Below are positions 1 through 8,827 of a DNA stretch of 64,000 nt, piece after piece (position 1 is the stretch's first letter; each line of letters opens with the position of its first letter). The DNA is from Alphaproteobacteria bacterium (GTDB lineage Bacteria > Pseudomonadota > Alphaproteobacteria > Sphingomonadales > Kordiimonadaceae): NCBI GenBank assembly GCA_006226495.1, contig SBGU01000043.1:124001-188000 (forward strand), written 5' to 3'. Below the pieces are notes generated by a model that searched no databases, had not been told where the DNA came from, and saw only the letters and a list, made by a program, of their open reading frames with translations. The translations under genes were made by a program, and so were the position numbers.

Positions 1-759
1 CACCGCCCGCACCTTCTGCATGGCACCCTGCAGCGCGCGCGGGTTCAAAGCCCCGCCACGCTTGCCCACGAACAAGGGCCCGTCTACCGCCAGGTCATAG
101 GGGCAGGCGGCGACATAGGCGCGGATCGCGTCCTTGACCAAGGGCAGCACCGGCACGACCCGTTCCTTGCCACGCTTGCCGGTCACGCGCATGGTGTCGC
201 CCGTCGGGATATCGGCGGGGGTCAGGCCCAGCGCTTCCGCGATCCGAAGGCCGCAGCCGTACATCAGGGCCACCGCCGCCGTGTCGCGCGCGGCCACCCA
301 GTCTTCGTCCGCCATGTCGCCGATGGTTTCCAGCACCGACCGTGCGCCTTCTTCTGTCAACGGCCGTGGCACCCGGTGTGGCAGCTTCGGCCCCTGGATG
401 GCCTGGATGGCGTCGTTTTCGATGCCGTCGTTACGGGCGAGGAAGCGGTAAAAATTGCGGATGGCCGACAGGTTGCGCGCCGTGGTGCGGGCGCCCGCGC
501 CGTCACCCCGCCTGTGGGCCAGAAAGGCGCGGAAGTCGCGCACGCCAAGCCCGGCCAGCATCTTCAGGCTGATGGCAGCACCCCTGTAGGGGCCGAGGAA
601 GGCAAAAAAATCGCCCATGTCGCGGCCGTATGCCGCCAGCGTATGGTCGGACATGCGTTTTTCTGTGGCCAGATAGCGGCGCCAGCGCGCCACCGCGTCC
701 GCAGCGCCGGCATCAAGGGCGGCCAGCAGGGTTTCGGGAATGAAAGTGTCTGCGGTCAC
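1..759 (-). CDS. xerC: Tyrosine recombinase XerC (3' end beyond window)
   Basis: Site-specific tyrosine recombinase of the XerC/XerD family, which resolves chromosome dimers at dif with its partner. The visible 253 codons hold the N-terminal core-binding SAM-like domain (about residues 20-110) and the start of the catalytic domain. The first catalytic Arg is in CGLRIAEAL (about R172) and the catalytic Lys is in VTGKRGKER (about K194). The HxxR, His/Trp and Tyr motifs lie beyond the window edge. The start is a GTG overlapping the upstream COQ9 stop (GTGA), so the two are translationally coupled. XerC rather than XerD is inferred from sequence feel and the coupling, and is less certain than the family. 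Confidence 0.88.
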   Translation of the reverse strand, partial: MTADTFIPETLLAALDAGAADAVARWRRYLATEKRMSDHTLAAYGRDMGDFFAFLGPYRGAAISLKMLAGLGVRDFRAFLAHRRGDGAGARTTARNLSAIRNFYRFLARNDGIENDAIQAIQGPKLPHRVPRPLTEEGARSVLETIGDMADEDWVAARDTAAVALMYGCGLRIAEALGLTPADIPTGDTMRVTGKRGKERVVPVLPLVKDAIRAYVAACPYDLAVDGPLFVGKRGGALNPRALQGAMQKVRAV

Positions 760-1415
760 CGCCCCGTGCCGGGATAGCGCAACTTGCCCAGGAAGCTGCT
801 GACCGACGGCATTTTGGCGCAGGCTTCGCGCATGCGGAACTTGGCCTTTTCGAACTGCATCACATTCTCGATACGGCGGTCGAGGAATTCGATGGTGTCG
901 GCATAGCCTTCCGAATCGTCATTCACCCAATAAAGCAGCACCGCGCAGTAAACCGCGCACAGGGTCGCGCGCTTGGTGTACCAGTTATGGTCGGTCGAGG
1001 TGTCGCCCAGTGTCCGCCAGATCACATCGGCGGTGTTCCAGCCGGCCTTGGTGCCGCGCACCATATTCTGGGGCATGGCATGGGCGGCGATGCCGCGTTT
1101 GATGGCTTCGCGGTGGGCCGCATTCTGATCCAGCCGCACGCGGATGGCGGCGGTCACCTTGTCGCGGATGCGCATGTTCGGCAGGTCCATGGCCAACAGC
1201 GCCTCGGCCATGCGGCGGTCGGCGTCTGCGATCATGTCGTCCAGCACTTCCATCGCACCGCCCGGGTAGGCCAGTTCCGCCATCTCGGGGCTGATGCCCA
1301 GGTCTGCCGCGGCGGCATTCAGCGCGCGCATGGTCCAGCCATCGAACGGCACATGGTTCACCATGGCGTCCAGAAGCGGTTTCCTCAGTTCTTCGGGTGT
1401 GCGGTCGTCAGCCAT
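756..1415 (-). CDS. COQ9 family ubiquinone biosynthesis protein
   Basis: A 219-residue protein of the COQ9 family, a TetR-like-fold lipid-binding accessory factor for ubiquinone biosynthesis that assists COQ7-type hydroxylation. The family shows in an N-terminal TetR-like helical segment (RALNAAAADLGIS), the stretch AELAYPGGAMEVLDDM, and the C-terminal block with TVDH-like DTSTDHNWYTKRATL and YWVNDDSEGYADT. Length is normal for alphaproteobacterial members. It lies immediately upstream of xerC with a 4-nt overlap and is divergent from rpsU, an arrangement common in alphaproteobacteria. Confidence 0.88.
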   Translation of the reverse strand: MADDRTPEELRKPLLDAMVNHVPFDGWTMRALNAAAADLGISPEMAELAYPGGAMEVLDDMIADADRRMAEALLAMDLPNMRIRDKVTAAIRVRLDQNAAHREAIKRGIAAHAMPQNMVRGTKAGWNTADVIWRTLGDTSTDHNWYTKRATLCAVYCAVLLYWVNDDSEGYADTIEFLDRRIENVMQFEKAKFRMREACAKMPSVSSFLGKLRYPGTGR

Positions 1416-1527
1416 CTGTCCGGTCCTTCGGTTGGCCCCATCTCTGGCCCCGTCCTACCATGGATGGCGGGGGCAGGCGAGGGGGCATTATGCCGCATTC
1501 GGCCTGCCTGCGCAAACCAGCGGGCTT

Positions 1528-1556
1528 TTGCATTGTGGGCCGGTTTCTGCTATGCT
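1528..1556 (+). promoter_or_regulatory. Distal sigma70-type promoter of rpsU
   Basis: TTGCAT (1528-1533), a 17-nt spacer, then TATGCT (1551-1556), in the 303-nt gap between COQ9 and rpsU. Both hexamers are near consensus and the spacing is optimal. Inferred from sequence only. Confidence 0.6.
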
Positions 1557-1623
1557 GTGTTCAGTTGCAAAAATCCCCGGCGGGTGGCCACGGTTGCCCG
1601 GGCTGGTTTTTTGCGGAAAAAAC

Positions 1624-1652
1624 TTGTGTGATCGCAGGTGCTTTGCTATACG
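1624..1652 (+). promoter_or_regulatory. Proximal sigma70-type promoter of rpsU
   Basis: TTGTGT (1624-1629), a 17-nt spacer, then TATACG (1647-1652), exactly 96 nt downstream of the distal promoter. A small perfect hairpin (GGCCAT / ATGGCC) starts at about 1652, just past the -10, so it would sit at the very start of this transcript. Confidence 0.55.
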
Positions 1653-1718
1653 GCCATCCACTAATGGCCTGCAGGCTCGCGCCTGTAAATCCAAGCCTTA
1701 GAAAGGAGTGTGTAACCC

Positions 1719-1937
1719 ATGGAGGTTACCGTTCGTGATAATAACGTGGACCAGGCCCTGCGCGCCCTGAAGAAAAAACTTCAGCGTGAAGGTGTTTACC
1801 GCGAAATGAAAATGCGCCGCTTCTACGAGAAGCCCTCTGAGAAGAAGGCCCGTGAGCAGGCTGCGGCTGTCCGCCGCGCCCGTAAACTGGAGCGCAAGCG
1901 CCTTGAGCGCGATGGTCTGGTTGTGAAGGGTCGCTAA
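1719..1937 (+). CDS. rpsU: 30S ribosomal protein S21
   Basis: A 72-residue basic protein recognised as bS21 from [17 protein letters not shown] at the start, [12 protein letters not shown] in the middle and an Arg/Lys-rich tail ([10 protein letters not shown]). It is a small-subunit protein at the platform near the 3' end of 16S rRNA, involved in initiation. The start has a strong Shine-Dalgarno (GAAAGGAG) about 10 nt upstream. It is transcribed alone, between two upstream promoters and a downstream intrinsic terminator. Confidence 0.97.
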   Translation: MEVTVRDNNVDQALRALKKKLQREGVYREMKMRRFYEKPSEKKAREQAAAVRRARKLERKRLERDGLVVKGR

Positions 1938-1966
1938 GCCGACCGGTCACAGGACCACAAGAATTG

Positions 1967-2004
1967 AAGCCCCCTGGAACAGCCGTTCCGGGGGGCTTTT
2001 CTTT
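1967..2004 (+). terminator. Intrinsic terminator of rpsU
   Basis: A 13-bp stem (1968-1980 with 1985-1997, one wobble pair) around a 4-nt AGCC loop, followed by a T-rich run. It sits 30 nt after the rpsU stop and upstream of the next gene's start. Confidence 0.88.
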
Positions 2005-2092
2005 TGGCCTGCACGGCTGTCCGCAACTGACACTTGCAAAATTTCGTGCCGGCGCCCAGCATTGGCAGATGGGATCAGATACGGGAGAGGCT

Positions 2093-5053
2093 ATGCGCAA
2101 GCTGTTGTCGGGCCGGGTGGCACGGATCGTCGGACTGTTCATGGCTTTCATGGCCTTGTCCCTGCCGGGCCCCGCGGCGCTGGCCGACAATCCGGTCCTG
2201 ACCGGCAATGCCATCTGGGCCGATCCTGAATTTGATGCCGGCAAGGCGCTGTCCTACGAATCGGTCGATATCCGTGTGCGCATCTGGCGCGGTTTTGCCG
2301 AAACCAGCCTCAGCTTCACCATCCGCAACAAAAGCGACGAGGAAATCGAGGCAAACCTCGCTTTCAGCCTGCCGGAAGGCGCCGTGGTCAATGGCTATGC
2401 GCTCGATATCGAGGGCGCCATGGTACCCGGCATACCGGTCGAAAAACAGAAAGCCGAGAAGGTCTTCGAGGATACGGTCCGCGACCGGGTCGACCCGGGC
2501 TTTGCCGGGGTCGAGCGGAACAATCTGTTCAGGACCCGCATCTATCCGGTGCCGGATGGCGAAAGCCGCACGGTGCAGTTCAGTTATGTCAGCCGTCTGG
2601 CGCCAAAGGGCGCCTACCGCCTGCCCCTGATGCCGGGCGGCAAGGTCGGCACCGTGCGCCTGACGGTCGAGGTCATGGATGCCACGGCCACGCCGCGCCT
2701 GTTGCTGCCTGCCGGGCTTGATGGCCGCTGGGCGCACGATACATCCACCGGCCAGTTCGAGGGGCGGAACATCACCCTTGATCAGGCGATCAGCGTGCGC
2801 GCGGGGCAGGGCCGGATGAAAGGGCCGCTGTCGGTCGCGACTGGCACCGATGGCCGGCACTATTTCGAAATCCGCGACACGGTGCCGGGGCATAAATCCG
2901 GCACGCGGCGGATCGGCAGCCTGCGTGTTTATTGGGACCGGTCCCTGTCGCGCGCCGGCCGCAACCACAGGGACGCGATTGCAGCCATCGAACAGGTCGC
3001 GGCCCTGTCGCGGGCCAAGCGGCTTGAACTGGTCGCCTTCTCGACCCGCGCCGATGCCACGGAAACCTTCAAGGGCCTGAACCGGGCCGGGCGGCTGGCC
3101 GACGCCATCCGCGCGCTGGATTATGACGGCGCCAGCGATTTTGGCGCGGGGCTCGCCGCGGAAGACAGCGAAGCCGACCTGTGCATCCTGGTCTCGGACG
3201 GCGAAGCCAGCCTGCGTATGGTGCCGATGGTGCCGCCCAGGTGCGACCTGCATGTCATTGCCGATGGGGCAAATGCCAACCTCGCGTACCTGCACTATCT
3301 GGCCCGGCAGGCGCACGGTGTGCTGCACAGCCTGAAGTCCATCACCACCGAGCGCCTGGCGCGCACGATCCTGGGCCGTGACCGGCGCCTTCTGGATGCC
3401 AACGCCGAAGGGGCCACGCTCTATAGCGTGCCGGCACCGGACGGCCAGTTCCGGCTTGTGGGCATGACAGCAGAGCCGGTGGCGAAGGTGACCGTGCGCT
3501 TTGGTGCCGCGGGCCGGGATACGGCGACCCGCAGCTACACCATCGGCACCGTGGATGCGCCCGAGTTCGAAGGCCTGCGCAGCATGTGGGCAGCGGCCCG
3601 GGTCGCCGATCTTGGCCAGCGTGACCATATGGACCGGGCCGCGATCATCGATGCCAGCCAGACCTATGGCATCGAAACCAGCGAGACCTCGTTCCTGGTG
3701 CTTGAGGATATCGAAGACTATATCGTGGCGGGTCTGACCCCGCCCGCGAACCTGCCGGGCTTCGATGCCGACGACTATCAGTACGACCTGGCCGCCTATC
3801 AGGCAGAGCAGGCCGAAGCCGCAGCCGACAAGGCCAGAAGCGTGCGCGAAGGCTGGCAGGACCTGAAGGCCTGGTGGCAGCAAGAGCATGAAGTCTCGCC
3901 CGACTTTGTCGCGGCCGAGCGCAGGCGCTGGTCGTCGCCGCAGATGCGCCCGCTCTCCCCATCCATGCCCGGCTATGCGCCTGCAGGTATGGAGGGCGTG
4001 TTCGAAGGTGATGTCGAGGAGGTCGTTGTCACCGGCAGCCTGATCAAAAAACGGGGGCAGGGTTTCACCGTCCGGCCCTGGCAGTCGGACCGGCCCTATA
4101 TCCAGGCGCTGAAAGACCTGACGGGCCGGGACTTCCAGTCCGCCTACCGGCGCGAACGGGCCGCACATGGCAGCCTGCCGGCCTTCTATTTTGATGTGGC
4201 GGACATGCTGTTCGCGCGCGGTGACGCCATGGGCGCGTCCGACCTGGCGGTCAATGTGCTTGAATTGCCGACGGCGGGCCAGTCCACCCTCATCACCCTC
4301 GCCGGCAAACTGCTGGGATATGGCGATACCGACCGGGCTGTGGCCATCTATGAAGATATCCTTGCCGGCAACGGCTTTGTGCCCCAGCCGGCGCGCCTGA
4401 TGGCGCTCGCGCTTGTGCAAAAGGCCGAAGGGCTGCCGGACGCCGCCGCACGTAAGCCGCTTTACCACCGTGCGCTTGACCTGCTGCATGATGTGGTCAT
4501 GACCCCCTGGCAGCGGGATTATGACGGCATCGACATGATTTCCCTGATGGACGCCAACCGCATCGTTGTCGACCTCAAGGCGCTGGGCGACGACTATACG
4601 CCGTTTGAAGCCGAGCTGATGACCCTTCTGGACCTGGACCTCCGCGTGGTGATCAACTGGAACACCGACGCGACCGACATGGACCTGTGGGTGATGGAGC
4701 CAACCCTTGAACGTGCCTATTATGGCCGGCCCAACACCGTGATTGGCGGCCACCTGTCGAACGACATGACCGATGGCTACGGGCCGGAGGAATATCTGCT
4801 GCGCCGGGCGGCAGACGGCACTTACAAGGTCTATGTGCATTATTATGCGCCGGACCAGTTGCGCGTGGATGGCCCCGTGACCGTGCGGGTCGATTTCTAC
4901 CGCAACTTCGGCCGCGCCGACGAAGTGCACCAATCGACCGACGTGGAACTGACAGAGGTTCAGGGCACTGAAATCATGGTCGGTGAGATCACCATCGGTG
5001 ACCCGGTGCCGGAGGATGGCGCCGCGCCCGAAGCCGGGGCCGAGCCGCAATAA
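2093..5053 (+). CDS. Exported VIT / VWA-like / DUF2135 domain protein
   Basis: A 986-residue protein with an N-terminal Sec signal peptide (hydrophobic 10-25, cleavage near PAALA-D). A VIT (vault inter-alpha-trypsin) domain covers about 40-170. A VWA-like domain with a possible DxSxS MIDAS (DRSLS) follows the phrase LRVYW. Near residue 641 is EEVVVTGSLIKKR, then TPR-like helices (about 690-820), and a C-terminal DUF2135/YfaP-like beta domain (NWNTDATDMDLWV to the end). The ATG at 2093 follows GGGAGAGG; a longer frame upstream would run through the rpsU terminator and is rejected. It ends 3 nt from the convergent DUF3892 gene. The role is unknown. VIT/VWA pairs usually mediate protein or matrix binding, and a periplasmic or surface location is inferred. 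Confidence 0.85.
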   Translation: MRKLLSGRVARIVGLFMAFMALSLPGPAALADNPVLTGNAIWADPEFDAGKALSYESVDIRVRIWRGFAETSLSFTIRNKSDEEIEANLAFSLPEGAVVNGYALDIEGAMVPGIPVEKQKAEKVFEDTVRDRVDPGFAGVERNNLFRTRIYPVPDGESRTVQFSYVSRLAPKGAYRLPLMPGGKVGTVRLTVEVMDATATPRLLLPAGLDGRWAHDTSTGQFEGRNITLDQAISVRAGQGRMKGPLSVATGTDGRHYFEIRDTVPGHKSGTRRIGSLRVYWDRSLSRAGRNHRDAIAAIEQVAALSRAKRLELVAFSTRADATETFKGLNRAGRLADAIRALDYDGASDFGAGLAAEDSEADLCILVSDGEASLRMVPMVPPRCDLHVIADGANANLAYLHYLARQAHGVLHSLKSITTERLARTILGRDRRLLDANAEGATLYSVPAPDGQFRLVGMTAEPVAKVTVRFGAAGRDTATRSYTIGTVDAPEFEGLRSMWAAARVADLGQRDHMDRAAIIDASQTYGIETSETSFLVLEDIEDYIVAGLTPPANLPGFDADDYQYDLAAYQAEQAEAAADKARSVREGWQDLKAWWQQEHEVSPDFVAAERRRWSSPQMRPLSPSMPGYAPAGMEGVFEGDVEEVVVTGSLIKKRGQGFTVRPWQSDRPYIQALKDLTGRDFQSAYRRERAAHGSLPAFYFDVADMLFARGDAMGASDLAVNVLELPTAGQSTLITLAGKLLGYGDTDRAVAIYEDILAGNGFVPQPARLMALALVQKAEGLPDAAARKPLYHRALDLLHDVVMTPWQRDYDGIDMISLMDANRIVVDLKALGDDYTPFEAELMTLLDLDLRVVINWNTDATDMDLWVMEPTLERAYYGRPNTVIGGHLSNDMTDGYGPEEYLLRRAADGTYKVYVHYYAPDQLRVDGPVTVRVDFYRNFGRADEVHQSTDVELTEVQGTEIMVGEITIGDPVPEDGAAPEAGAEPQ

Positions 5054-5056
5054 GGC

Positions 5057-5344
5057 CTAGAAATGTTCCGGCAGGTTCAGAAGCGACGCGGGTTCGCCCC
5101 GGTCGGTGCCGGCCTTCAGATAATAGCCGAAGGGCCCGCGGGCGATCACCAGTTTGGTGCGCGTGCCGTCTTCGGCGGCGACATAGAATTCGAAACGCCC
5201 GCAGCGGATGCCGTCGATGGCTTCGGCCTGCGGGATTTCCCACAGGCTGCCGTCGAAGCTGGGCCCACACAGGTGGGTGACCCGTTCAAACGGATTGCGG
5301 CTGTCGTCTTTTTTGATGGCGCTGACATCATAAATGCTGGGCAT
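5057..5344 (-). CDS. DUF3892 domain protein
   Basis: A 95-residue soluble protein with the pattern of the DUF3892 family: an N-terminal IYDVSAIKKDD strand, an Asn/Arg-led segment before GPSFDGSLWEIPQAEAIDGIRCGRFEFYV, and a terminal basic/hydrophobic strand. Members are small proteins of unknown function. The ATG has GAGGGG about 9 nt upstream. It faces the VIT protein tail to tail with a 3-nt gap, so no separate terminator fits between them. Confidence 0.72.
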   Translation of the reverse strand: MPSIYDVSAIKKDDSRNPFERVTHLCGPSFDGSLWEIPQAEAIDGIRCGRFEFYVAAEDGTRTKLVIARGPFGYYLKAGTDRGEPASLLNLPEHF

Positions 5345-5521
5345 GCCCGTTACCCCTCATCGGAAACAGTTTGCTGATCTTGTTCTTGCGCCTGAGATCG
5401 GCCCCGCCTGTTTTTGCCTGTGCAGTGACCGAAGGCCGGAAGCATAACCCAGTCGTGCGCCGCCCGCGAATGATGGGGCGCATTTACCTAAAATTGCAGG
5501 TTTTCGCGATGCGCCTGCGAG

Positions 5522-5554
5522 CAAAAGAAAGGGCGGCCAGTTGCCTGGCCGCCC
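5522..5554 (-). terminator. Intrinsic terminator of the lysine operon
   Basis: A perfect 9-bp GC-rich stem (5531-5539 with 5546-5554) and 6-nt loop. On the minus strand it is followed by a T-rich tract (5522-5530). It lies about 50 nt past the stop of the aldehyde dehydrogenase gene. The rest of the 5345-5606 gap holds no evident gene. Confidence 0.85.
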
Positions 5555-5606
5555 GGAAGTCCCCTTAGTTCTCTTATCGTTATCGTTGGCCTGATATGAC
5601 CCGGGC

Positions 5607-7121
5607 TTATTCGCCCAGGTCGAACTTGATGCCTTGTGCCAGGGGCAGCTTGCGGCTGTAGTTCACGGTCGAGGTCTGGCGGCGCATATAGGCGCGCCAT
5701 GCGTCCGAACCCGATTCGCGGCCACCGCCGGTTTCTTTCTCGCCACCAAAGGCGCCGCCGATTTCCGCGCCTGAGGTGCCGATATTGACGTTGGCGATGC
5801 CGCAGTCGGAACCGGCCACGCTGATGAAGGTTTCCGCTTCGCGCACGTCGGTGGTGAAGATGGCCGACGACAGGCCCTGCGGCACGCCGTTATGCATGGC
5901 CATGGCGGCGTCGAAGTCGGTGTATTTCACGATATAGAGGATCGGCGCGAAGGTTTCTTCGCACATGCTGGCGGTCTGGCTGTCGAGCTCGACGATGGCC
6001 GGATTGACATAAAAGCCTTCCGGATATTCGTCGGCCAGCGCACGGCCGCCACCCGTTACCGTGCCGCCTTCGCCGCGTGCGGCTTCCAGCGCGCGTTCCA
6101 TGGCGTCGAACGATGCCTTGTCAATCAGCGGACCCACAAGGGTGCCGGCTTTCAAGGGATCGCCGATACGGATGCTCGTGTAGGCTTTCTTGAGGCGCGG
6201 GACCAGCTTGTCATACACATCGGCATGCACGATCAGGCGGCGGGTGGTGGTGCAGCGCTGGCCGGCGGTGCCGACAGCACCGAACACGATGGCCGGGATC
6301 GCCATGTCGAGGTCGGCCGACGGCGCCACGATGATGGCGTTGTTGCCGCCAAGCTCAAGGATGCATTTGCCGAAACGTTCAGCCACACGCGGGCCGACTT
6401 CGCGGCCCATGCGGGTGGAGCCGGTCGCGGACACCAGGGGTACACGGTGGTCGTCGACCAGGGCTTCACCCACATCACGCAGGCCCAGCACAACCGACGA
6501 CAGGCCCTTGGGCGCATCGTCGCCGAATTTTTCCATCGCGCGCTCAAGGATCTTCTGGCACACGACCGCCACCATCGGGGTTTTCTCCGACGGTTTCCAG
6601 ATGATGCTGTCGCCACAAATGAGCGCCAGTGCGGCGTTCCAGGCCCACACAGCAACCGGGAAGTTGAAGGCGGAGATGATGGCCACGGGGCCGAGCGGCT
6701 GCCAGTATTCGCGCATATGGTGGCCCGGACGTTCGGACTGGATGGTCAGGCCATAAAGCTGACGGGAAAGGCCGACCGCGAAATCGCAGATGTCGATCAT
6801 TTCCTGAACTTCGCCTTTGCCTTCTTCGAAGATCTTGCCGCATTCGGCGGTCACGAGGGCGCCAAGGGCATCCTTGTATTTGCGCAGCTCTTCACCGAGC
6901 AAGCGCACCAGTTCACCCCGGCGCGGGGCCGGCACGGTGCGCCAGGCGCGGAAAGCCGCGTCGGCTTCGGCCACCTTGGCGGCAACGGTGTCCGCGGTGT
7001 CCATTTTCACCTTGCCCATCAGGCCGCCATTGATGGGGCTGAAAACCTCGAGGTTGCCGCTTTCGAAGACGGCCGGGCTGATGTCCAGTTCTTTCAGGAT
7101 GTCCGCAATACGCGCCTGCAT
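5607..7121 (-). CDS. Aldehyde dehydrogenase, probable L-aminoadipate-semialdehyde dehydrogenase (ALDH7-like)
   Basis: A 504-residue NAD(P)-dependent aldehyde dehydrogenase. Diagnostic sites are the NAD-site ISAFNFPVAVWAWN, the general-base Glu in LELGGNNAI, the nucleophilic Cys in TAGQRCTTTRR (near residue 300), and the C-terminal GGAFGGEKETGGGRE. The Cys context and the ending match the ALDH7/antiquitin branch, which oxidises alpha-aminoadipate semialdehyde (or its cyclic form P6C) to 2-aminoadipate. It is the last gene of an operon with two saccharopine dehydrogenases, which supply exactly that substrate. The ATG follows AAGGAGAAATAAC, 20 nt after the ThDP gene. Family is certain; substrate is inferred from the subtype and operon. 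Confidence 0.9.
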   Translation of the reverse strand: MQARIADILKELDISPAVFESGNLEVFSPINGGLMGKVKMDTADTVAAKVAEADAAFRAWRTVPAPRRGELVRLLGEELRKYKDALGALVTAECGKIFEEGKGEVQEMIDICDFAVGLSRQLYGLTIQSERPGHHMREYWQPLGPVAIISAFNFPVAVWAWNAALALICGDSIIWKPSEKTPMVAVVCQKILERAMEKFGDDAPKGLSSVVLGLRDVGEALVDDHRVPLVSATGSTRMGREVGPRVAERFGKCILELGGNNAIIVAPSADLDMAIPAIVFGAVGTAGQRCTTTRRLIVHADVYDKLVPRLKKAYTSIRIGDPLKAGTLVGPLIDKASFDAMERALEAARGEGGTVTGGGRALADEYPEGFYVNPAIVELDSQTASMCEETFAPILYIVKYTDFDAAMAMHNGVPQGLSSAIFTTDVREAETFISVAGSDCGIANVNIGTSGAEIGGAFGGEKETGGGRESGSDAWRAYMRRQTSTVNYSRKLPLAQGIKFDLGE

Positions 7122-7141
7122 GTTATTTCTCCTTGAAACTC

Positions 7142-8818
7142 TTATTTATTCCGCAGACCCGTCAGGGTGGCCGTGGGGCCAATGGCTTCGGGGTCTACCA
7201 TGATCTCGATCAGGGCCGGGCGGCCCGCCGCCTGCGCTTCCTGAAGCGCCGACGCAAAGTCTTCCGTGCGTTCCACACGGGTGGCGAAGGCGCCGAAACT
7301 TTCGGCGAACTTCACAAAGTCGGGGTTGGTGAGCTCGGTGCCCGAAACCCGGTAGGGATAGTCGCGTTCCTGGTGCATGCGGATGGTGCCGAACATGCCG
7401 TTATTGAACACGAGGAAAATGACATTGGCCTGATAGCGAACCGCGGTTGCCAGCTCCATCGAGCTCATCATGAAACAGCCGTCGCCGGCGCAGGCCACGA
7501 CGGTGCGGCCCGGTTCCATGATCTTGGCGGCAATCGCCGCCGGCACACCGTAACCCATGGCACCCGATGTGGGCGCCAACTGGCACGGGAAGGCCCGGTA
7601 GCGGTAGAAACGGTGCAGCCAGGCGGCATAGTTGCCGGCGCCGTTGCAGAAGATGGTATCGTCCGGCAGTTCGCTGCGCATGTGCGCATAGAGGCTGGCC
7701 AGCTTCACATCGCCCGGGTTGTCGGTCGGTGTGGTCCAGGCTTCGAACGCGGCGCGCGCGGCTTTGGTGCCTTCGGCCCATTTGTCGCGGTTCGCGAACC
7801 GCATGTCGGCCAGAAGCGGCGCGATGGTGACGGGCGTAGCGTTGATCGCCAGCGCCGGCTGGTACACACGGCCCAGTTCTTCGGCTCCCTGATGCATATG
7901 GATCAGGGTTTGTTTCGGAACCGGAACAGAAAGCCGCTCATACCCACCCGTGGTCATTTCGCCAAGGCGCGGGCCCAGGACCAGCAGCACGTCGGCATCG
8001 ATCATGCGTTTCACGAGCGCGGGGTTCGCGCCAATACCCATGTCGCCAACATAGTTCGGGTGGTTGTTGTTGAACCGGTCCTGGCAGCGGAAGGATACCG
8101 TGACCGGCAGGTTGTTGGCTTCGGCCCAGCCTTCGATCTGTTTCACCGAGGCGGCGTCCCAGCCGCTGCCACCCAGCATGACAAGCGGGCGTTCGGCGCC
8201 GTCCATCAGGCGCTTCAGCTCTGCCATGTCGCCTGCACCCGGATGGGCGCGCGCGGGTGTATAGGGCACGCTGGCCTGCTTGGGGCACAGGGCGCGCAGC
8301 ATGTCCTCGGGCAGCGCAAGGGCCACGGGGCCGGGGCGGCCCGATGTCGCCACGCGAAAGGCACGGCCGACATATTCGGCGATGCGCGAGGCATCGTTGA
8401 TTTCGGCGGTCCATTTGGTCACTTCACTGAGGAAACGGCGATAGTCGATTTCCTGGAAGGCTTCCCGCTCCACCTGGTCGGCGGCAACCTGCCCGATCAG
8501 CATGATCATGGGTGTGCTGTCCTGGAAGGCGGTATGCAGGCCGATGGTGGCGTGCGTGGCGCCGGGGCCGCGGGTCACAAAACAGATGCCGGGTTTGCCG
8601 GTCATCTTGCCGTAGGCTTCGGCCATGTTGGCGGCTGACGCTTCGTGCCGGCAGGTGATGAACCTGAGCGAGGCTTCGGTATCATGCAGCGCATCAAGGG
8701 CGGCCAGATAGCTTTCGCCCGGTACGCCGAAGGCAAGGTCGGCGCCGTTGGCGATCAGGGCTTCGATAAGCGCCTGGCCGCCTGTGATTTGCTCGCCGGA
8801 AGTTTGGGTGTTTGTCAT
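7142..8818 (-). CDS. ThDP-dependent acetolactate synthase-like enzyme of the lysine operon
   Basis: A 558-residue three-domain ThDP enzyme (Pyr, central, PP) of the acetolactate synthase / benzoylformate decarboxylase superfamily. The activating Glu is in CRHEASAANMAEAYG near the N-terminus. The diphosphate/Mg motif begins GDGCFMMSS and ends FLVFNN. The family includes acetolactate synthases, but there is no small subunit or ilv gene nearby. Its place between aldehyde dehydrogenase and saccharopine dehydrogenase genes argues for a role in lysine catabolism, perhaps on 2-oxoadipate (inference). I prefer the ATG at 8818, 5 nt after GAGTGG; an in-frame GTG at 8827 directly abuts the upstream stop. 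Confidence 0.85.
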   Translation of the reverse strand: MTNTQTSGEQITGGQALIEALIANGADLAFGVPGESYLAALDALHDTEASLRFITCRHEASAANMAEAYGKMTGKPGICFVTRGPGATHATIGLHTAFQDSTPMIMLIGQVAADQVEREAFQEIDYRRFLSEVTKWTAEINDASRIAEYVGRAFRVATSGRPGPVALALPEDMLRALCPKQASVPYTPARAHPGAGDMAELKRLMDGAERPLVMLGGSGWDAASVKQIEGWAEANNLPVTVSFRCQDRFNNNHPNYVGDMGIGANPALVKRMIDADVLLVLGPRLGEMTTGGYERLSVPVPKQTLIHMHQGAEELGRVYQPALAINATPVTIAPLLADMRFANRDKWAEGTKAARAAFEAWTTPTDNPGDVKLASLYAHMRSELPDDTIFCNGAGNYAAWLHRFYRYRAFPCQLAPTSGAMGYGVPAAIAAKIMEPGRTVVACAGDGCFMMSSMELATAVRYQANVIFLVFNNGMFGTIRMHQERDYPYRVSGTELTNPDFVKFAESFGAFATRVERTEDFASALQEAQAAGRPALIEIMVDPEAIGPTATLTGLRNK

Positions 8819-8827
8819 GTCTGCCAC

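Noticed and set aside
1-759. Integrase marking an integrated element at the window edge
   Set aside because: The recombinase is coupled to COQ9 by a 4-nt overlap and has a XerC-like layout; no att site, tRNA or mobile genes adjoin.
2075-5050. A 991-codon minus-strand frame opposite the VIT protein
   Set aside because: Composition typical of an antisense shadow; the plus strand has a signal peptide, recognisable domains and an RBS.
7142-8818. Branched-chain amino acid biosynthetic ilvB
   Set aside because: No regulatory subunit or other ilv gene is near, and the gene is tightly embedded in a lysine-degradation operon.
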